The notes under the pieces were generated by a model. The model saw only the letters and a list, made by a program, of their open reading frames with translations. It searched no databases and was not told the DNA's origin. Shown in pieces: positions 8,959-17,549 of a stretch of 64,000 nucleotides of DNA. Each line of letters begins with the position of its first letter. Within the stretch, counting starts at the first letter, position 1. Both the position numbers and the translations under genes were made by a program. The DNA is from Rahnella victoriana. GTDB taxonomy: Bacteria; Pseudomonadota; Gammaproteobacteria; Enterobacterales; Enterobacteriaceae. The stretch covers positions 1 to 64,000 of the forward strand of contig NZ_SJOJ01000005.1 in NCBI RefSeq assembly GCF_004330295.1. Reading direction: 5' to 3'.

Positions 8959-9705
8959 GTGCATGTTATTTCGTTGTGTTTACGCCGCATGGTGCTGGTA
9001 ACCGGCGTCCTGATGGCGCTGGTGCAGGGCGCGGCCGCCGCAGACGGCGGCATCGGCCTTAGCCGCACGCGGGTCATTTTTCAGGCAGGGGACAGCGCAC
9101 AAACGCTGACCCTGCAAAACAACGGCTCGCGGCCTTATCTGGTGCAGTCGGCGGTGGTGACACAGCCGCAGGGCCATGAAGCCGCGCCGTTTCTCGCCAC
9201 GCCGCCGCTGTTCCGGCTGGAAGCCAACAGCAAAAACACCCTGCGGATTTTGCGTAAGGACGGAGCCGCGCTGCCGGTCGATCGGGAGTCGGTCTTCTAC
9301 TTCACCGCGATCGCCGTACCGGCCATGACGCTGCCGGAAACGGCGGACGAGGCCTCGCTGGCGGCGCGGGTGTCTGTCGGCATCCGGAACACCATCAAGC
9401 TGTTTTACCGCCCGGCCGGATTGTCGCTGGCACCGGAAGAAGCGCAGGGACGTTTAACGTTTCATCTGACCGGCGGAAAGGTGCAGGTCGGCAACCCGAC
9501 GCCGTATTACCTGACCTTCTCGCACCTGAAGCTCGACGGCACGGAGATCGACGTCCGCAATCAGGGGGCGATGATTGCGCCGTTCTCGTCGGTCAGTTAT
9601 CCGCTGACCGGCCATCCGCGGCAGGCGCACTGGTCGGTGATTAATGACTATGGCGGTAACAGTGCGGTTTACCACGCCACCGTGCAAAGCGGAGAAACGC
9701 CATGA
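8959..9705 (+). CDS. Fimbrial periplasmic chaperone 2
   Basis: This 248-residue chaperone is read from GTG 8959, with a G-rich ribosome site (aaggggtg) about 5 nt upstream. ATG 8989 would give a shorter but still workable signal peptide. It shows the PapD pattern: LSRTRVIFQ, DRESVFYFT, IKLFYRPAGL and NPTPYYLTFSHL. The stop overlaps the next chaperone start as ATGA, so translation is coupled. With chaperone 3 it forms a tandem pair before a single usher. Confidence 0.9.
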   Translation: MHVISLCLRRMVLVTGVLMALVQGAAAADGGIGLSRTRVIFQAGDSAQTLTLQNNGSRPYLVQSAVVTQPQGHEAAPFLATPPLFRLEANSKNTLRILRKDGAALPVDRESVFYFTAIAVPAMTLPETADEASLAARVSVGIRNTIKLFYRPAGLSLAPEEAQGRLTFHLTGGKVQVGNPTPYYLTFSHLKLDGTEIDVRNQGAMIAPFSSVSYPLTGHPRQAHWSVINDYGGNSAVYHATVQSGETP

Positions 9706-10469
9706 GATTTTCCCTGAAATTACCGGCATGTGTCGCGGTGGTCGCCACAGCGCTGGCTGTGGCGGTGCCGTGTTTCGCCTCGCCGGAACAGCCAGCCGGT
9801 TTGTCGCTCACGCAGTTCCGGCTGGTCTATCCGGCGTCGGAAAAGAAGGGCATCACCTGGTCTCTGACCAACAACACCGACCGCGCGTATCTGATGCAGT
9901 CGTGGATCCGGCCGCTGGATGCCGCCACCGGTTTACCGGCGGCAGAAGAGGAACGCAAAGGCCCGTCAGCGACAATCCCGCTGCTGGTCACGCCGCCGTT
10001 AAAGCGCGTGGAGCCGGGCGATCCGTTGCAGCTGCGGCTGCGCATCACCGACATGTCGCTGCCGCAGGATCGGGAATCGGTCTTTTACCTGTCGGTGAAA
10101 GGGATTCCGTCCGTGCCGGATAAAGCCAGCCAGAACGGCGGGCAACTGGTGGTGGCGGTGGTGAACAACCTCAAGCTGTTTTACCGGCCGGAGGGACTGC
10201 CGGAAGGCGGGGTGAAAAAGGCAGTGCAGCAGCTGCGTTTCAGCCTGCAAGGCGATGTGCTGGTGGCGGATAACCCGACGCCGTTTTACCTGAACTTCAG
10301 CCAGCTGAGCGTGGGCGGAAAACCGCTTCCGGCCGCTGAACTGCGCAAGCTGGTGCCGCCGAAAGGCCAGCAGCGATACGCCGTGAGCGGCGGTGCGCAG
10401 GGCGCGGTGGAATGGCAGGTGCTGGATGAAGAGAGTCAGGTGACGCCGTTGCAGCGCCAGACATTGTAA
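9702..10469 (+). CDS. Fimbrial periplasmic chaperone 3
   Basis: This 255-residue chaperone overlaps chaperone 2 by 4 nt (ATGA). After the signal peptide (cleaved after PCFAS), the first strand reads LSLTQFRLVYP, so the usual RVIF motif is altered. DRESVFYLS, LKLFYRPEGL and NPTPFYLNFSQL are kept. The C-terminus is extended and Gln-rich. Three chaperones in one operon suggest subunit-specific pairing. This most divergent copy, next to the usher and adhesins, is a candidate adhesin-specific chaperone, which is inference. Confidence 0.9.
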   Translation: MRFSLKLPACVAVVATALAVAVPCFASPEQPAGLSLTQFRLVYPASEKKGITWSLTNNTDRAYLMQSWIRPLDAATGLPAAEEERKGPSATIPLLVTPPLKRVEPGDPLQLRLRITDMSLPQDRESVFYLSVKGIPSVPDKASQNGGQLVVAVVNNLKLFYRPEGLPEGGVKKAVQQLRFSLQGDVLVADNPTPFYLNFSQLSVGGKPLPAAELRKLVPPKGQQRYAVSGGAQGAVEWQVLDEESQVTPLQRQTL

Positions 10470-10559
10470 CGCCGGGAAAACCGGCGCAGAAAATCACTAA
10501 TTGCAGAGCAGGGAACGATTTTGAGTAAGACATTGACGTCCTGTTTAAGGACTAACGGC

Positions 10560-13118
10560 ATGGTAGCCAGCACCCGCGCCTTCCCGCGCAAAACGCTCGC
10601 CCTTTTTGTACTGATGAGCTGCCAGCCTGGCTGGGCGGCGGATTATTTCGACCCTGAATTATTGTCACTGGGCACCGGCACATCTGATGTGGATCTTTCC
10701 GCCTTTTCTCAGGCGGGCGGGATGGCCGAAGGCACGTATCCGGTCACGGTGTATGTGAACCAGCGTGAAGCGGTTTCACGGGATGTGCAGTTCAGCAAAA
10801 ATACTCAGGGCAATGTGATGCCACAACTGACGCCGGAAATGCTTGGCGCGCTTGGCGTCAACGTCGGTCAGTTGCCTGCGTTTAAAGGACTGCCGGAAGA
10901 CCAGCCGGTGGCCAATCTGAGCGCACTGATCCCGCAATCGACGGTGAAGTTTGATCTGTCGCATCTGCGTCTTGACCTCAGTATTCCGCAGGTGGCGATG
11001 CAGGCGGGTCAGGACAGCCAGTCGGATCCGGCGCAGTGGGATGACGGTATTCCGGCGATGTTGTTTAACTACAACCTCAGCGCCGGACGCAACGAGCAGA
11101 GTATCAACAGCGACACGCGGACCAGCAATAACCTGTTCGCCAACGTGCAGACCGGGGCCAACCTCGGCGCATGGCGTCTGCGCAGCACGCTGACGCACAG
11201 CCATTCGGATGCCGACAGCAGCAGTAACAGCAGCGACAGCACGCGTTTTTCGAATACCTACCTGTCACGGGATATCCGCGACTGGCGCTCGCGCGTCACG
11301 ATGGGGGAAACCAGCACCGGCAGCGACGTGCTGGACGGCGTGCCATTCCGGGGTGTACAGCTGAGTTCGAGCGAACAGATGATGCCATCCCGTCTGCGTG
11401 GCTTTGCGCCGCAGGTCAGCGGTGTCGCCAGCAGTAATGCCCGCGTCACCGTGCGCCAGAACGGTTATGTGGTGTACGAAACGTATGTCGCACCGGGGCC
11501 GTTTGAAATCAAAGATCTGTATCAGGCAGGCACCTCCGGTGACCTTGATGTGGCGGTGACGGAAGCCGACGGCAGCGTGCACAGCTTTGTGGTGCCGTAT
11601 TCGTCGCTGCCGGTGATGTTGCGACCGGGGGCAATCAAATACGAAGCCACGGCCGGGCGCTACAACGGCGGCAACACCCAGGGTTCGCGCGAATCTGACT
11701 TTGTGATGACCACGCTGATCTACGGTTTGCCGAAAAACCTGACGTTGTACGGCGGCCTGCTGGCGTCGCAGAACTACAGTGCGCTGAGCATGGGGACCGG
11801 CGTGTCGATGGGCGACCTGGGGGCGGTGTCGGCAGACGGAACGTTCTCCAGCACCAGACTGGAACATGAAGATCGTCAGGCAGGCAGTTCATGGCGGGTG
11901 CGCTACTCGAAAAGTCTGCTGACCACCGGCACCTCGTTTGATCTGACCGCGCTGCGGTATTCGACCCGCAACTATTACAGCTTCGCGGAATACAACAGCA
12001 TCGGTTATTCGGCGCGTGAAGACGTGTCGCCGTGGGTGATGAGCCGTCGCCGCAGCAGCTTCCAGACTCAGGTCTCGCAGCAGCTCGGCAATCTCGGCTC
12101 GGTCAGCCTGCGCGCCAGCCGTGATGATTACTGGGGATCCACCAAAACGCTGACCAGTCTGTCCGCCGGTTATAACGGCAGTTATCACAGCGTCAGCTAC
12201 GGGCTTTACTACACCGTTGACCGCATGAAAGGTCACGGCGACTGGCCGGAAAACCGTCAGGTGTCGTTCAACGTGAACGTGCCGTTCAGCATCTTTACTG
12301 CGGCACCGGCGCTGCAAAATGCCTATGCCACCAGTCAGATCACCCATGACAACCACGGGCGCACGCAGAATCAGGCGGGACTCAGCGGCAGCACTACTGA
12401 CGGCAAGGTGTCGTACAGCGCGATGCAGGGCTGGGGGAATCAGGATCAGGTCAGCAACAGCACCCTGAATCTTGGCTATCAGGGCAGCAAAGGCAACGTG
12501 GCGGCGGGTTACGGCTATTCGAACGACATGCGTTCGATGAACCTGAACATGAGCGGCGGCGCAATTGTGCACAGTGAAGGCGTGACGCTGTCACGTTCGC
12601 TGGGCAGTTCGGTGGCGCTGGTCAGTGCGCCGGGTGCGCAGGATGTCAGCCTGTCGAACGGCAGCGGCAAGACGGATTCCCGTGGTTTCGCCGTGGTGCC
12701 GTATCTGTCGGATTACAGCCGCAACAGCATCGGTCTGGATCCGTCCACCTTGCCGGATAACGTCGATTTGCCACAGAACCAGCAGACGGTCTATCCGACC
12801 AACGGCGCGGTGGTGAAAGCCAACTTTGCCACGCGCATCGGTTATCAGGTGTTAATGACCCTGACCCGTGCGGGCGGGGCAGGCGTGGTGCCGTTCGGTG
12901 CCACCGCCTCGCTGGCGGAGAAAGCCGGCGGTGAGGAGATCACCGGTATCGTTGGCGATAACGGGCAGGTCTATCTGACCGGTCTGCCGCAAAAAGGCCA
13001 GCTCTCCGTGAGCTGGGGTAAAGGCAGCGATAAACAGTGCCGCGTCAGTTACAACCTGCAAGGGCTGGCTCCGACGGCGCAAATGCCGGTCATTCAGCTT
13101 GATGGCGAATGCCGCTGA
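10560..13118 (+). CDS. Outer-membrane fimbrial usher
   Basis: This protein is about 852 residues long. ATG 10560 has AAGGA 8 nt upstream. A TTG at 10521 with AGGGA upstream is a possible alternative adding 13 residues. Domains follow the usher pattern: signal peptide, N-terminal domain beginning DYFDPELL, a 24-strand barrel interrupted by the plug (region ending SSLPVMLRPG), and two C-terminal domains with a Cys pair (KQCRV and DGECR). It secretes and polymerises pilins delivered by the chaperones. It is the only usher in this cluster and so must serve all three chaperones and both adhesins. Confidence 0.95.
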   Translation: MVASTRAFPRKTLALFVLMSCQPGWAADYFDPELLSLGTGTSDVDLSAFSQAGGMAEGTYPVTVYVNQREAVSRDVQFSKNTQGNVMPQLTPEMLGALGVNVGQLPAFKGLPEDQPVANLSALIPQSTVKFDLSHLRLDLSIPQVAMQAGQDSQSDPAQWDDGIPAMLFNYNLSAGRNEQSINSDTRTSNNLFANVQTGANLGAWRLRSTLTHSHSDADSSSNSSDSTRFSNTYLSRDIRDWRSRVTMGETSTGSDVLDGVPFRGVQLSSSEQMMPSRLRGFAPQVSGVASSNARVTVRQNGYVVYETYVAPGPFEIKDLYQAGTSGDLDVAVTEADGSVHSFVVPYSSLPVMLRPGAIKYEATAGRYNGGNTQGSRESDFVMTTLIYGLPKNLTLYGGLLASQNYSALSMGTGVSMGDLGAVSADGTFSSTRLEHEDRQAGSSWRVRYSKSLLTTGTSFDLTALRYSTRNYYSFAEYNSIGYSAREDVSPWVMSRRRSSFQTQVSQQLGNLGSVSLRASRDDYWGSTKTLTSLSAGYNGSYHSVSYGLYYTVDRMKGHGDWPENRQVSFNVNVPFSIFTAAPALQNAYATSQITHDNHGRTQNQAGLSGSTTDGKVSYSAMQGWGNQDQVSNSTLNLGYQGSKGNVAAGYGYSNDMRSMNLNMSGGAIVHSEGVTLSRSLGSSVALVSAPGAQDVSLSNGSGKTDSRGFAVVPYLSDYSRNSIGLDPSTLPDNVDLPQNQQTVYPTNGAVVKANFATRIGYQVLMTLTRAGGAGVVPFGATASLAEKAGGEEITGIVGDNGQVYLTGLPQKGQLSVSWGKGSDKQCRVSYNLQGLAPTAQMPVIQLDGECR

Positions 13119-13124
13119 TAACAG

Positions 13125-13149
13125 GCCGCGCTCCCGGGCGCGGCATTTT
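13125..13149 (+). terminator. Possible weak terminator after the usher
   Basis: A seven-base-pair GC-rich stem, gccgcgc with gcgcggc, has a 6-nt loop and is followed by a short T run (attttc). It lies in the gap between usher and first adhesin. It may reduce read-through into the adhesin genes. The T tract is short, so full termination is doubtful. Confidence 0.5.
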
Positions 13150-13176
13150 CAATCCCTCATTTCTTAAGGAGCTGTG

Positions 13177-14307
13177 ATGACAGCAAGGATGTTTTTAGGT
13201 GCCCTGACCCTTTTCTGGGGAGTGAACAGCGCCGCGCTTGAACTCAAATCCGGGTATCAGGTGGTCAGTGACGTGGTCAATACCCGGCTGACATGGACCG
13301 ACGGCGATACCATTCCGGGCAACAAACCGGGCTGGTATTACTCACAAAACGTAGTGCCCTTTATGGCATCAGGTGTCGCGGGCACCGTGGTGGTTTCCCC
13401 CGTGCCGGTGCCCAGCGCGGAATGCGCATCGATGTATCCGATGAAATCCTATGACGGCTATCGCGGTTATGAGATTTCTCCCGGCATTCTGATGATCCCG
13501 TTCGGTTCCATATCCGGTCAGATTGTCATTAATTCCGGGACCATGAACCCGACTACCACCGGTGGTACGTTTATCCCTAACGGCGCGCCGGATCTGAACA
13601 CCGTGTCGTCCGCGTCATGGGACAAATCCGGCAAAGGCAGCGGCGACGTCAGTGTTCGTACCGACTGTCTGGGGGTGATGACCACCTTTAACCAGTCATT
13701 TGGCGCGGTGGAAATGAACAGCGGCGGCGGCTCGCAGTCGGCGATGGGTTACGGCGTCTATGTGCAGCCGGGAGCCGCCAAAATGGCAGCAAAAACCGTT
13801 TATGCACAGGCCGCGCGTGGCTACCGCTGGAACGTCACCCCGGCGACCTTTGACCGGCGCATCCTGTCGCTGGCGTGGAGTGGCATGGACTGCACGGTGA
13901 ATTCAACGCCTGCGATTGCCTTCGGTGATGTCACGCCGGATGACCGCAAGGTCGCGGTGAACTCCTCGGTGGATGTGACGTGTAGTAATCCTTCCGGCAC
14001 CGCGCTGCCGGTGTCCTATTCGGTAACGCCGAAAACACAGGCCGGTGACCATTTCAGCATCCCGATGAAGTCGGCCAGCGGCACCGTTGACGGCGATGTA
14101 CGCGGTTTTCTGGGCGCATCCGCGACGACAGAAGCCGGTTGTGCAGACCGCAATTCCTCACTGCCGATGGACGGCACCAAAATCAGCCTGCACACGGTCA
14201 CTACCAGCACGAACTGGTCTGATCCGCTGGTCTGGGTGTTATGCCCGCGGACGACCGCAGAACCCGGTCCTGCCACGGCGGCGGTGACGCTTGACATGAG
14301 CTGGTAA
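13177..14307 (+). CDS. Fimbrial tip adhesin 1 (paralogue of the next gene)
   Basis: This 376-residue protein is read from ATG 13177, with TAAGGAG at 13165-13171. The GTG at 13174 is too close to that site. After a signal peptide (ending near NSAALE) comes an N-terminal domain to about residue 225 with its own cysteines. A C-terminal pilin domain then opens with a Cys (MDCTVN) and ends in AVTLDMSW. The last hundred or so residues align almost without gaps with the next gene (SVTPKTQAGD, LVWVLCPR and AEPGPATAA are shared), while the N-terminal domains differ clearly. This is the pattern of a duplicated two-domain adhesin with diverging receptor domains. Confidence 0.8.
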   Translation: MTARMFLGALTLFWGVNSAALELKSGYQVVSDVVNTRLTWTDGDTIPGNKPGWYYSQNVVPFMASGVAGTVVVSPVPVPSAECASMYPMKSYDGYRGYEISPGILMIPFGSISGQIVINSGTMNPTTTGGTFIPNGAPDLNTVSSASWDKSGKGSGDVSVRTDCLGVMTTFNQSFGAVEMNSGGGSQSAMGYGVYVQPGAAKMAAKTVYAQAARGYRWNVTPATFDRRILSLAWSGMDCTVNSTPAIAFGDVTPDDRKVAVNSSVDVTCSNPSGTALPVSYSVTPKTQAGDHFSIPMKSASGTVDGDVRGFLGASATTEAGCADRNSSLPMDGTKISLHTVTTSTNWSDPLVWVLCPRTTAEPGPATAAVTLDMSW

Positions 14308-14363
14308 TCAACCTCATCGGGCCAGATTGCAGGCTCTACAAAATTGTTGATATAGGAAATAAG

Positions 14364-15479
14364 ATGTCTGTTTTTAAGCGTTTTTTGGCGCAAGCCTTTC
14401 GTCGATGCGGGATCCAATGCATGGCCGCTATTGCACTGTTATCTTGTCAGGCGGCATTCGCGGTGAATCTCCCGCAGGGTTATACCCGTCTCGGCACCTG
14501 GACGCCGACCATCAACGGTACGGCTCATGGACCTTACGCTAGCTCCACCGCTCTGACATACGGATGGGGCTGGAAACTATCGGCCTGGCAAACCACGCCA
14601 AATGACAGTAATGGTGCAACCTGCTCAATAGCGGGCCTGCCCTACACCACGGTAGACGGTTGGTCGGGATACGAGATCCAAAAGGGCGTATTAATTGTCC
14701 TGACCGGCAGTCTGAACGCGACGACCATTACGGCGACGCCGACCGGCAACGCCAACGTGGTCACCGACACCTATTCCGCCACCTGGGACAGTAAAGGAGC
14801 CATCATCACTGACTGGCAGACACCCGGCACCGCGTCGCATTGTGCGGCGATAAAGCGTCCGATCAGCGGCAACTTCTTCATTCTTGACGGGTCTAGCACT
14901 TCGATGAATGTTTCGTACGGGGTGTATGTTTCACCAGGTGCCGCGGCAGGCCCGTTGCCCACAACCTATCTGCAACTGCATAAAACCAGTGGAAATAACA
15001 GACAGTCGCTACTGAGCTTCAGTGATCTGGTCGTGGCCAAAACGCAATGTTCGATGAACACTGCGGCGGTCGTGCCATTCGGTGACGTGACGCCGGGTCA
15101 GGCAACGGACGGCAAGGGGATTGCGGTACAGTCTTCGCTGAATGTGAACTGTACTCACGACGCCGGTGCCAGCGCCGATATCACCTATTCCGTGACACCC
15201 AAAACGCAGGCCGGTGATGATTATACGCTGCCGATGATCTCGACCGCAGGCGGCGGTATTGCGGGGGATATCCGTGGCTTTATGGGCGCAAACGCCAGCG
15301 CAGAGGCCGGATGTACCACCAAAGGCTCGTCCATGCGTATGGATAGCAGCAAAGCGACGTTGCGCACGGTGTCTTCCACGCAGTCCTGGTCTGACAATCT
15401 GGTGTGGGTGTTGTGTCCGCGCCCGACGGCAGAACCCGGCCCGGCCACGGCGGCGGCGACCCTGGATATCAACTGGTAA
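14364..15479 (+). CDS. Fimbrial tip adhesin 2 (paralogue of the previous gene)
   Basis: This 371-residue protein has a signal peptide (ending QAAFA) and an N-terminal domain (to about 225) that keeps only scattered similarity to adhesin 1, for example GYEI and YGVYVSPGAA. Its C-terminal pilin domain is very like that of adhesin 1. It is the last gene of the operon, followed after 21 nt by a strong terminator. Two adhesins sharing a pilin domain and one usher could both be placed at the tip of different fibres, or one could be the working copy and the other a variant. The sequence shows no break in either. Confidence 0.8.
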   Translation: MSVFKRFLAQAFRRCGIQCMAAIALLSCQAAFAVNLPQGYTRLGTWTPTINGTAHGPYASSTALTYGWGWKLSAWQTTPNDSNGATCSIAGLPYTTVDGWSGYEIQKGVLIVLTGSLNATTITATPTGNANVVTDTYSATWDSKGAIITDWQTPGTASHCAAIKRPISGNFFILDGSSTSMNVSYGVYVSPGAAAGPLPTTYLQLHKTSGNNRQSLLSFSDLVVAKTQCSMNTAAVVPFGDVTPGQATDGKGIAVQSSLNVNCTHDAGASADITYSVTPKTQAGDDYTLPMISTAGGGIAGDIRGFMGANASAEAGCTTKGSSMRMDSSKATLRTVSSTQSWSDNLVWVLCPRPTAEPGPATAAATLDINW

Positions 15480-15500
15480 CACACCTTCATTACGGATAAC

Positions 15501-15539
15501 AAAAAAGGCGGACTGCATCAGAGCAGCCCGCCTTTTTTT
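15501..15539. terminator. Bidirectional terminator between the fimbrial operon and the EAL gene
   Basis: An A6 run and ggcgg (15501-15511) pair with ccgcc and a T7 run (15528-15539). A second inner stem, ctgc with gcag, encloses the loop. The A and T tracts on both sides mean it can end the adhesin operon on the plus strand and the convergent EAL gene on the minus strand. Confidence 0.9.
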
Positions 15540-15563
15540 GTGGCGTGAGATGAAAAGAGCGTC

Positions 15564-16409
15564 TCAGCGCAGGGGAAGCGGCTCCATCAGCTGATGAAAG
15601 AACACTGACGCCTCCACGGGGCGGGAGAAGAAATAGCCCTGAAAATGACTGACGCCCATCGCCGCCAGCGTTTCCCATTGTGACCGGGTTTCCACCCCTT
15701 CAGCGATGGTCAGACAATGCAGTTCGCGGGCGATAGCGACAATGTTGCGCACAATGGCGGCTTTACTGCGGTCGGTTTCAATCCCGCAGGTGAACAGTTT
15801 GTCGATCTTGATATAACGCGGCTGAAACAGCATCAGGTAATGATAATTCGAATTTCCCGTACCGAAATCATCCATAGAAAGGTGGACACCCAGACCTTCC
15901 AGTTTTTCGCACAATTCCTGCAACAGATCGGATCCGGTCACGGCTTGCCTTTCGGTAATTTCCAGACCGATGCATAAATCGGGCAGCCCGGTTTGCTGCA
16001 TAAAGCGCTGGCAGGCGAGAAGAATGTCGTGATTTTCAAAATCCTTCGCGGCAACGTTAAAGAATAACGTGGTGTCAGGGCGGTAAATAAACGCCGTTGA
16101 GATGATGGTGCGGGCCACCGACTGAATACCGTAGGCGGTAATGCGGGAAATAAGACCGCTTTGCTCCGCCAGCGGAATAAAACACTCCGGGGAGATATTC
16201 CCCAGCGCAGGATGTTTCCATCGCATCAGCACTTCGCCGGCCACGGTATTTCCTGTGCGGGCATCCACAATCGGCTGAATAAACGGAATGAGTTGATTTT
16301 TATTGATTGCCCGGCGAAGCATAAAAAGCAGTGCGTGGCGTTGTCGCAGATATTTGCAAAACAGGCCAGACCGCAGGGCGGCAGAAAACATCTGATTAAA
16401 AAGACGCAT
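15564..16409 (-). CDS. EAL-domain protein, likely c-di-GMP phosphodiesterase
   Basis: This 281-residue protein consists of a short N-terminal region and one EAL domain (about 35-275) without sensor or GGDEF parts. ATG 16409 is preferred over an upstream TTG. The signature reads EVL instead of EAL, but the catalytic Glu is kept. Other expected metal and substrate residues are visible: Asn in FFNVAA, Glu in LEITER, Asp-Asp in MDDFGTG, Lys in IKIDK, Glu in AEGVET and Gln in QGYFFSRP. Hydrolysis of c-di-GMP is therefore plausible. It is convergent with the fimbrial operon. A palindrome shared with the pilin and regulator promoters lies 99 nt upstream, so control by the same phosphorelay is likely. 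Confidence 0.85.
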   Translation of the reverse strand: MRLFNQMFSAALRSGLFCKYLRQRHALLFMLRRAINKNQLIPFIQPIVDARTGNTVAGEVLMRWKHPALGNISPECFIPLAEQSGLISRITAYGIQSVARTIISTAFIYRPDTTLFFNVAAKDFENHDILLACQRFMQQTGLPDLCIGLEITERQAVTGSDLLQELCEKLEGLGVHLSMDDFGTGNSNYHYLMLFQPRYIKIDKLFTCGIETDRSKAAIVRNIVAIARELHCLTIAEGVETRSQWETLAAMGVSHFQGYFFSRPVEASVFFHQLMEPLPLR

Positions 16410-16956
16410 AACGCACCGCAAAGTAAAAGTAAGGGCAGTGGTTTTAAAGCATTCCGTCTAAATAAATAATAAACAACTTTCCGTAATGCGGTTATTTCAG
16501 AGAGAGGCTACAGGCGTAGTCTCCGGCGTACATAAAAATAATCCGATACTGATGTTGGTCATTTGTTAACAGTGTAAAATTCACCCTAATCTGAAACGAT
16601 AAAACGACGGCGACAATCAGGTATTTTCCCTAAGAAAATTCCATTTTTGGTTTTTTCTCAAGTTATGACTATCAAATCATCGCAGATCATTAAGAAAAAC
16701 CTATTTATCACGGCGTTTCTAAATGTTGAAGTTATCGCGCATTGCGGTGTTTTGTGTGGTTATCAGATGGTTTTGCAGTGTTGTTTATGGTTGATAGCAA
16801 AAAAGTCAGCGTATGTGAATAGTTTTAACGGTTCAGAAAATGGCCGGTGCATTAGGGGTGTCATAAATTTGTAGTTTCTGTAAATTTTATAAAAGCAAAC
16901 CACAGTATTTAATGACGTAAGAATACATAAAAGGACAGTTCAGAAAGGGAAGTTAT
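16410..16956. other. Long AT-rich divergent intergenic region
   Basis: About 550 bp separate the divergent EAL gene and the LuxR-type regulator. The region is clearly richer in A and T than its neighbours. It contains the operator-like palindrome at 16508-16519. A 75-residue open frame on the plus strand (16647-16874) has no recognisable features and is not called. Such AT-rich control regions often bind H-NS, which is inference. Confidence 0.5.
16508..16519. promoter_or_regulatory. Candidate EvgA/FimZ-type operator, copy 3 (upstream of the EAL gene)
   Basis: On the minus strand, the direction of the EAL gene, the core reads CTACGCCTGTAG. It differs at one base of 12 from the perfect copy before the major pilin. 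It sits 99 nt upstream of the EAL start. The spacing of all three copies from their genes, about 100-135 nt, is similar. The basis is pattern matching only. Confidence 0.55.
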
Positions 16957-17454
16957 ATGGATTTATCAAACTCCGTAATTTCTGACGATTATTTTTTCAT
17001 CCTCGGCCTGAGTGCGCTGTTGTCACGCGAGCTGATTGATGAAAATTATTATATCGTGGATGTGGAGACGACAAATCATTTGCAGGCCAGCCCCTGTTTA
17101 TTCCAGGACAGAAAAGTTTTTGCCTTTATATCCAGTGATCTCGATTATTACACGCACTGCCATCTGGAGAATGTGACGTTTATTGACCGGCGTACGCCGG
17201 TAAAAGAAGTGCTGTCCTGTCTGCTGGTGGATAATGCGCGGTTTAATTACCGGGTCAGGCATCCTTTATCCGGCCGGGAAAAGGAAGTGTTACTCGGTAT
17301 GCAGAACGGGCTGAGTACCCATGAGATAGGCGAAAGGCTGGGCATGAATATCAAAACATTTTATGCCCACCGCACCCGTCTGATTAATAAATTACAGGTC
17401 GGAAATCGTATTGCGTTATACAAAAATATTGCCAGGCACAGAGCAATAGCCTGA
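16957..17454 (+). CDS. Orphan LuxR-type transcriptional regulator
   Basis: This 165-residue protein has a C-terminal GerE helix-turn-helix (about 100-160, LSGREKEVLLGM and NIKTFYAHR). Its first 90 residues lack the acidic and Lys residues of a receiver domain. This resembles RcsA-like or other phosphorylation-independent regulators. It is preceded by a long AT-rich control region and followed by the pectate lyase, 95 nt downstream on the same strand. It could control that gene, its divergent EAL neighbour or the fimbriae. The target is not shown by the sequence. Confidence 0.8.
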   Translation: MDLSNSVISDDYFFILGLSALLSRELIDENYYIVDVETTNHLQASPCLFQDRKVFAFISSDLDYYTHCHLENVTFIDRRTPVKEVLSCLLVDNARFNYRVRHPLSGREKEVLLGMQNGLSTHEIGERLGMNIKTFYAHRTRLINKLQVGNRIALYKNIARHRAIA

Positions 17455-17496
17455 CGCTTTTTCGGATTGAAAGACAGATGAATGAAAAGCGTCAGG
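17450..17496 (+). promoter_or_regulatory. Stem-loop between LuxR regulator and pectate lyase
   Basis: cctgacgctttt (17450-17461) and aaaagcgtcagg (17485-17496) form a 12-bp stem with a 23-nt loop. The stem covers the regulator's stop codon. No T tract follows, so it is not a normal terminator. It could protect mRNA ends or modulate read-through into the lyase gene. Confidence 0.45.
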
Positions 17497-17549
17497 ATGA
17501 AAAGCAGTGGTCACCCTCATTTTTATTTCCATAAAAAGGAGTTGTCCCG

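Noticed and set aside
16647-16874. 75-residue frame in the long AT-rich gap
   Set aside because: No ribosome site, no family features, and AT-rich non-coding character.
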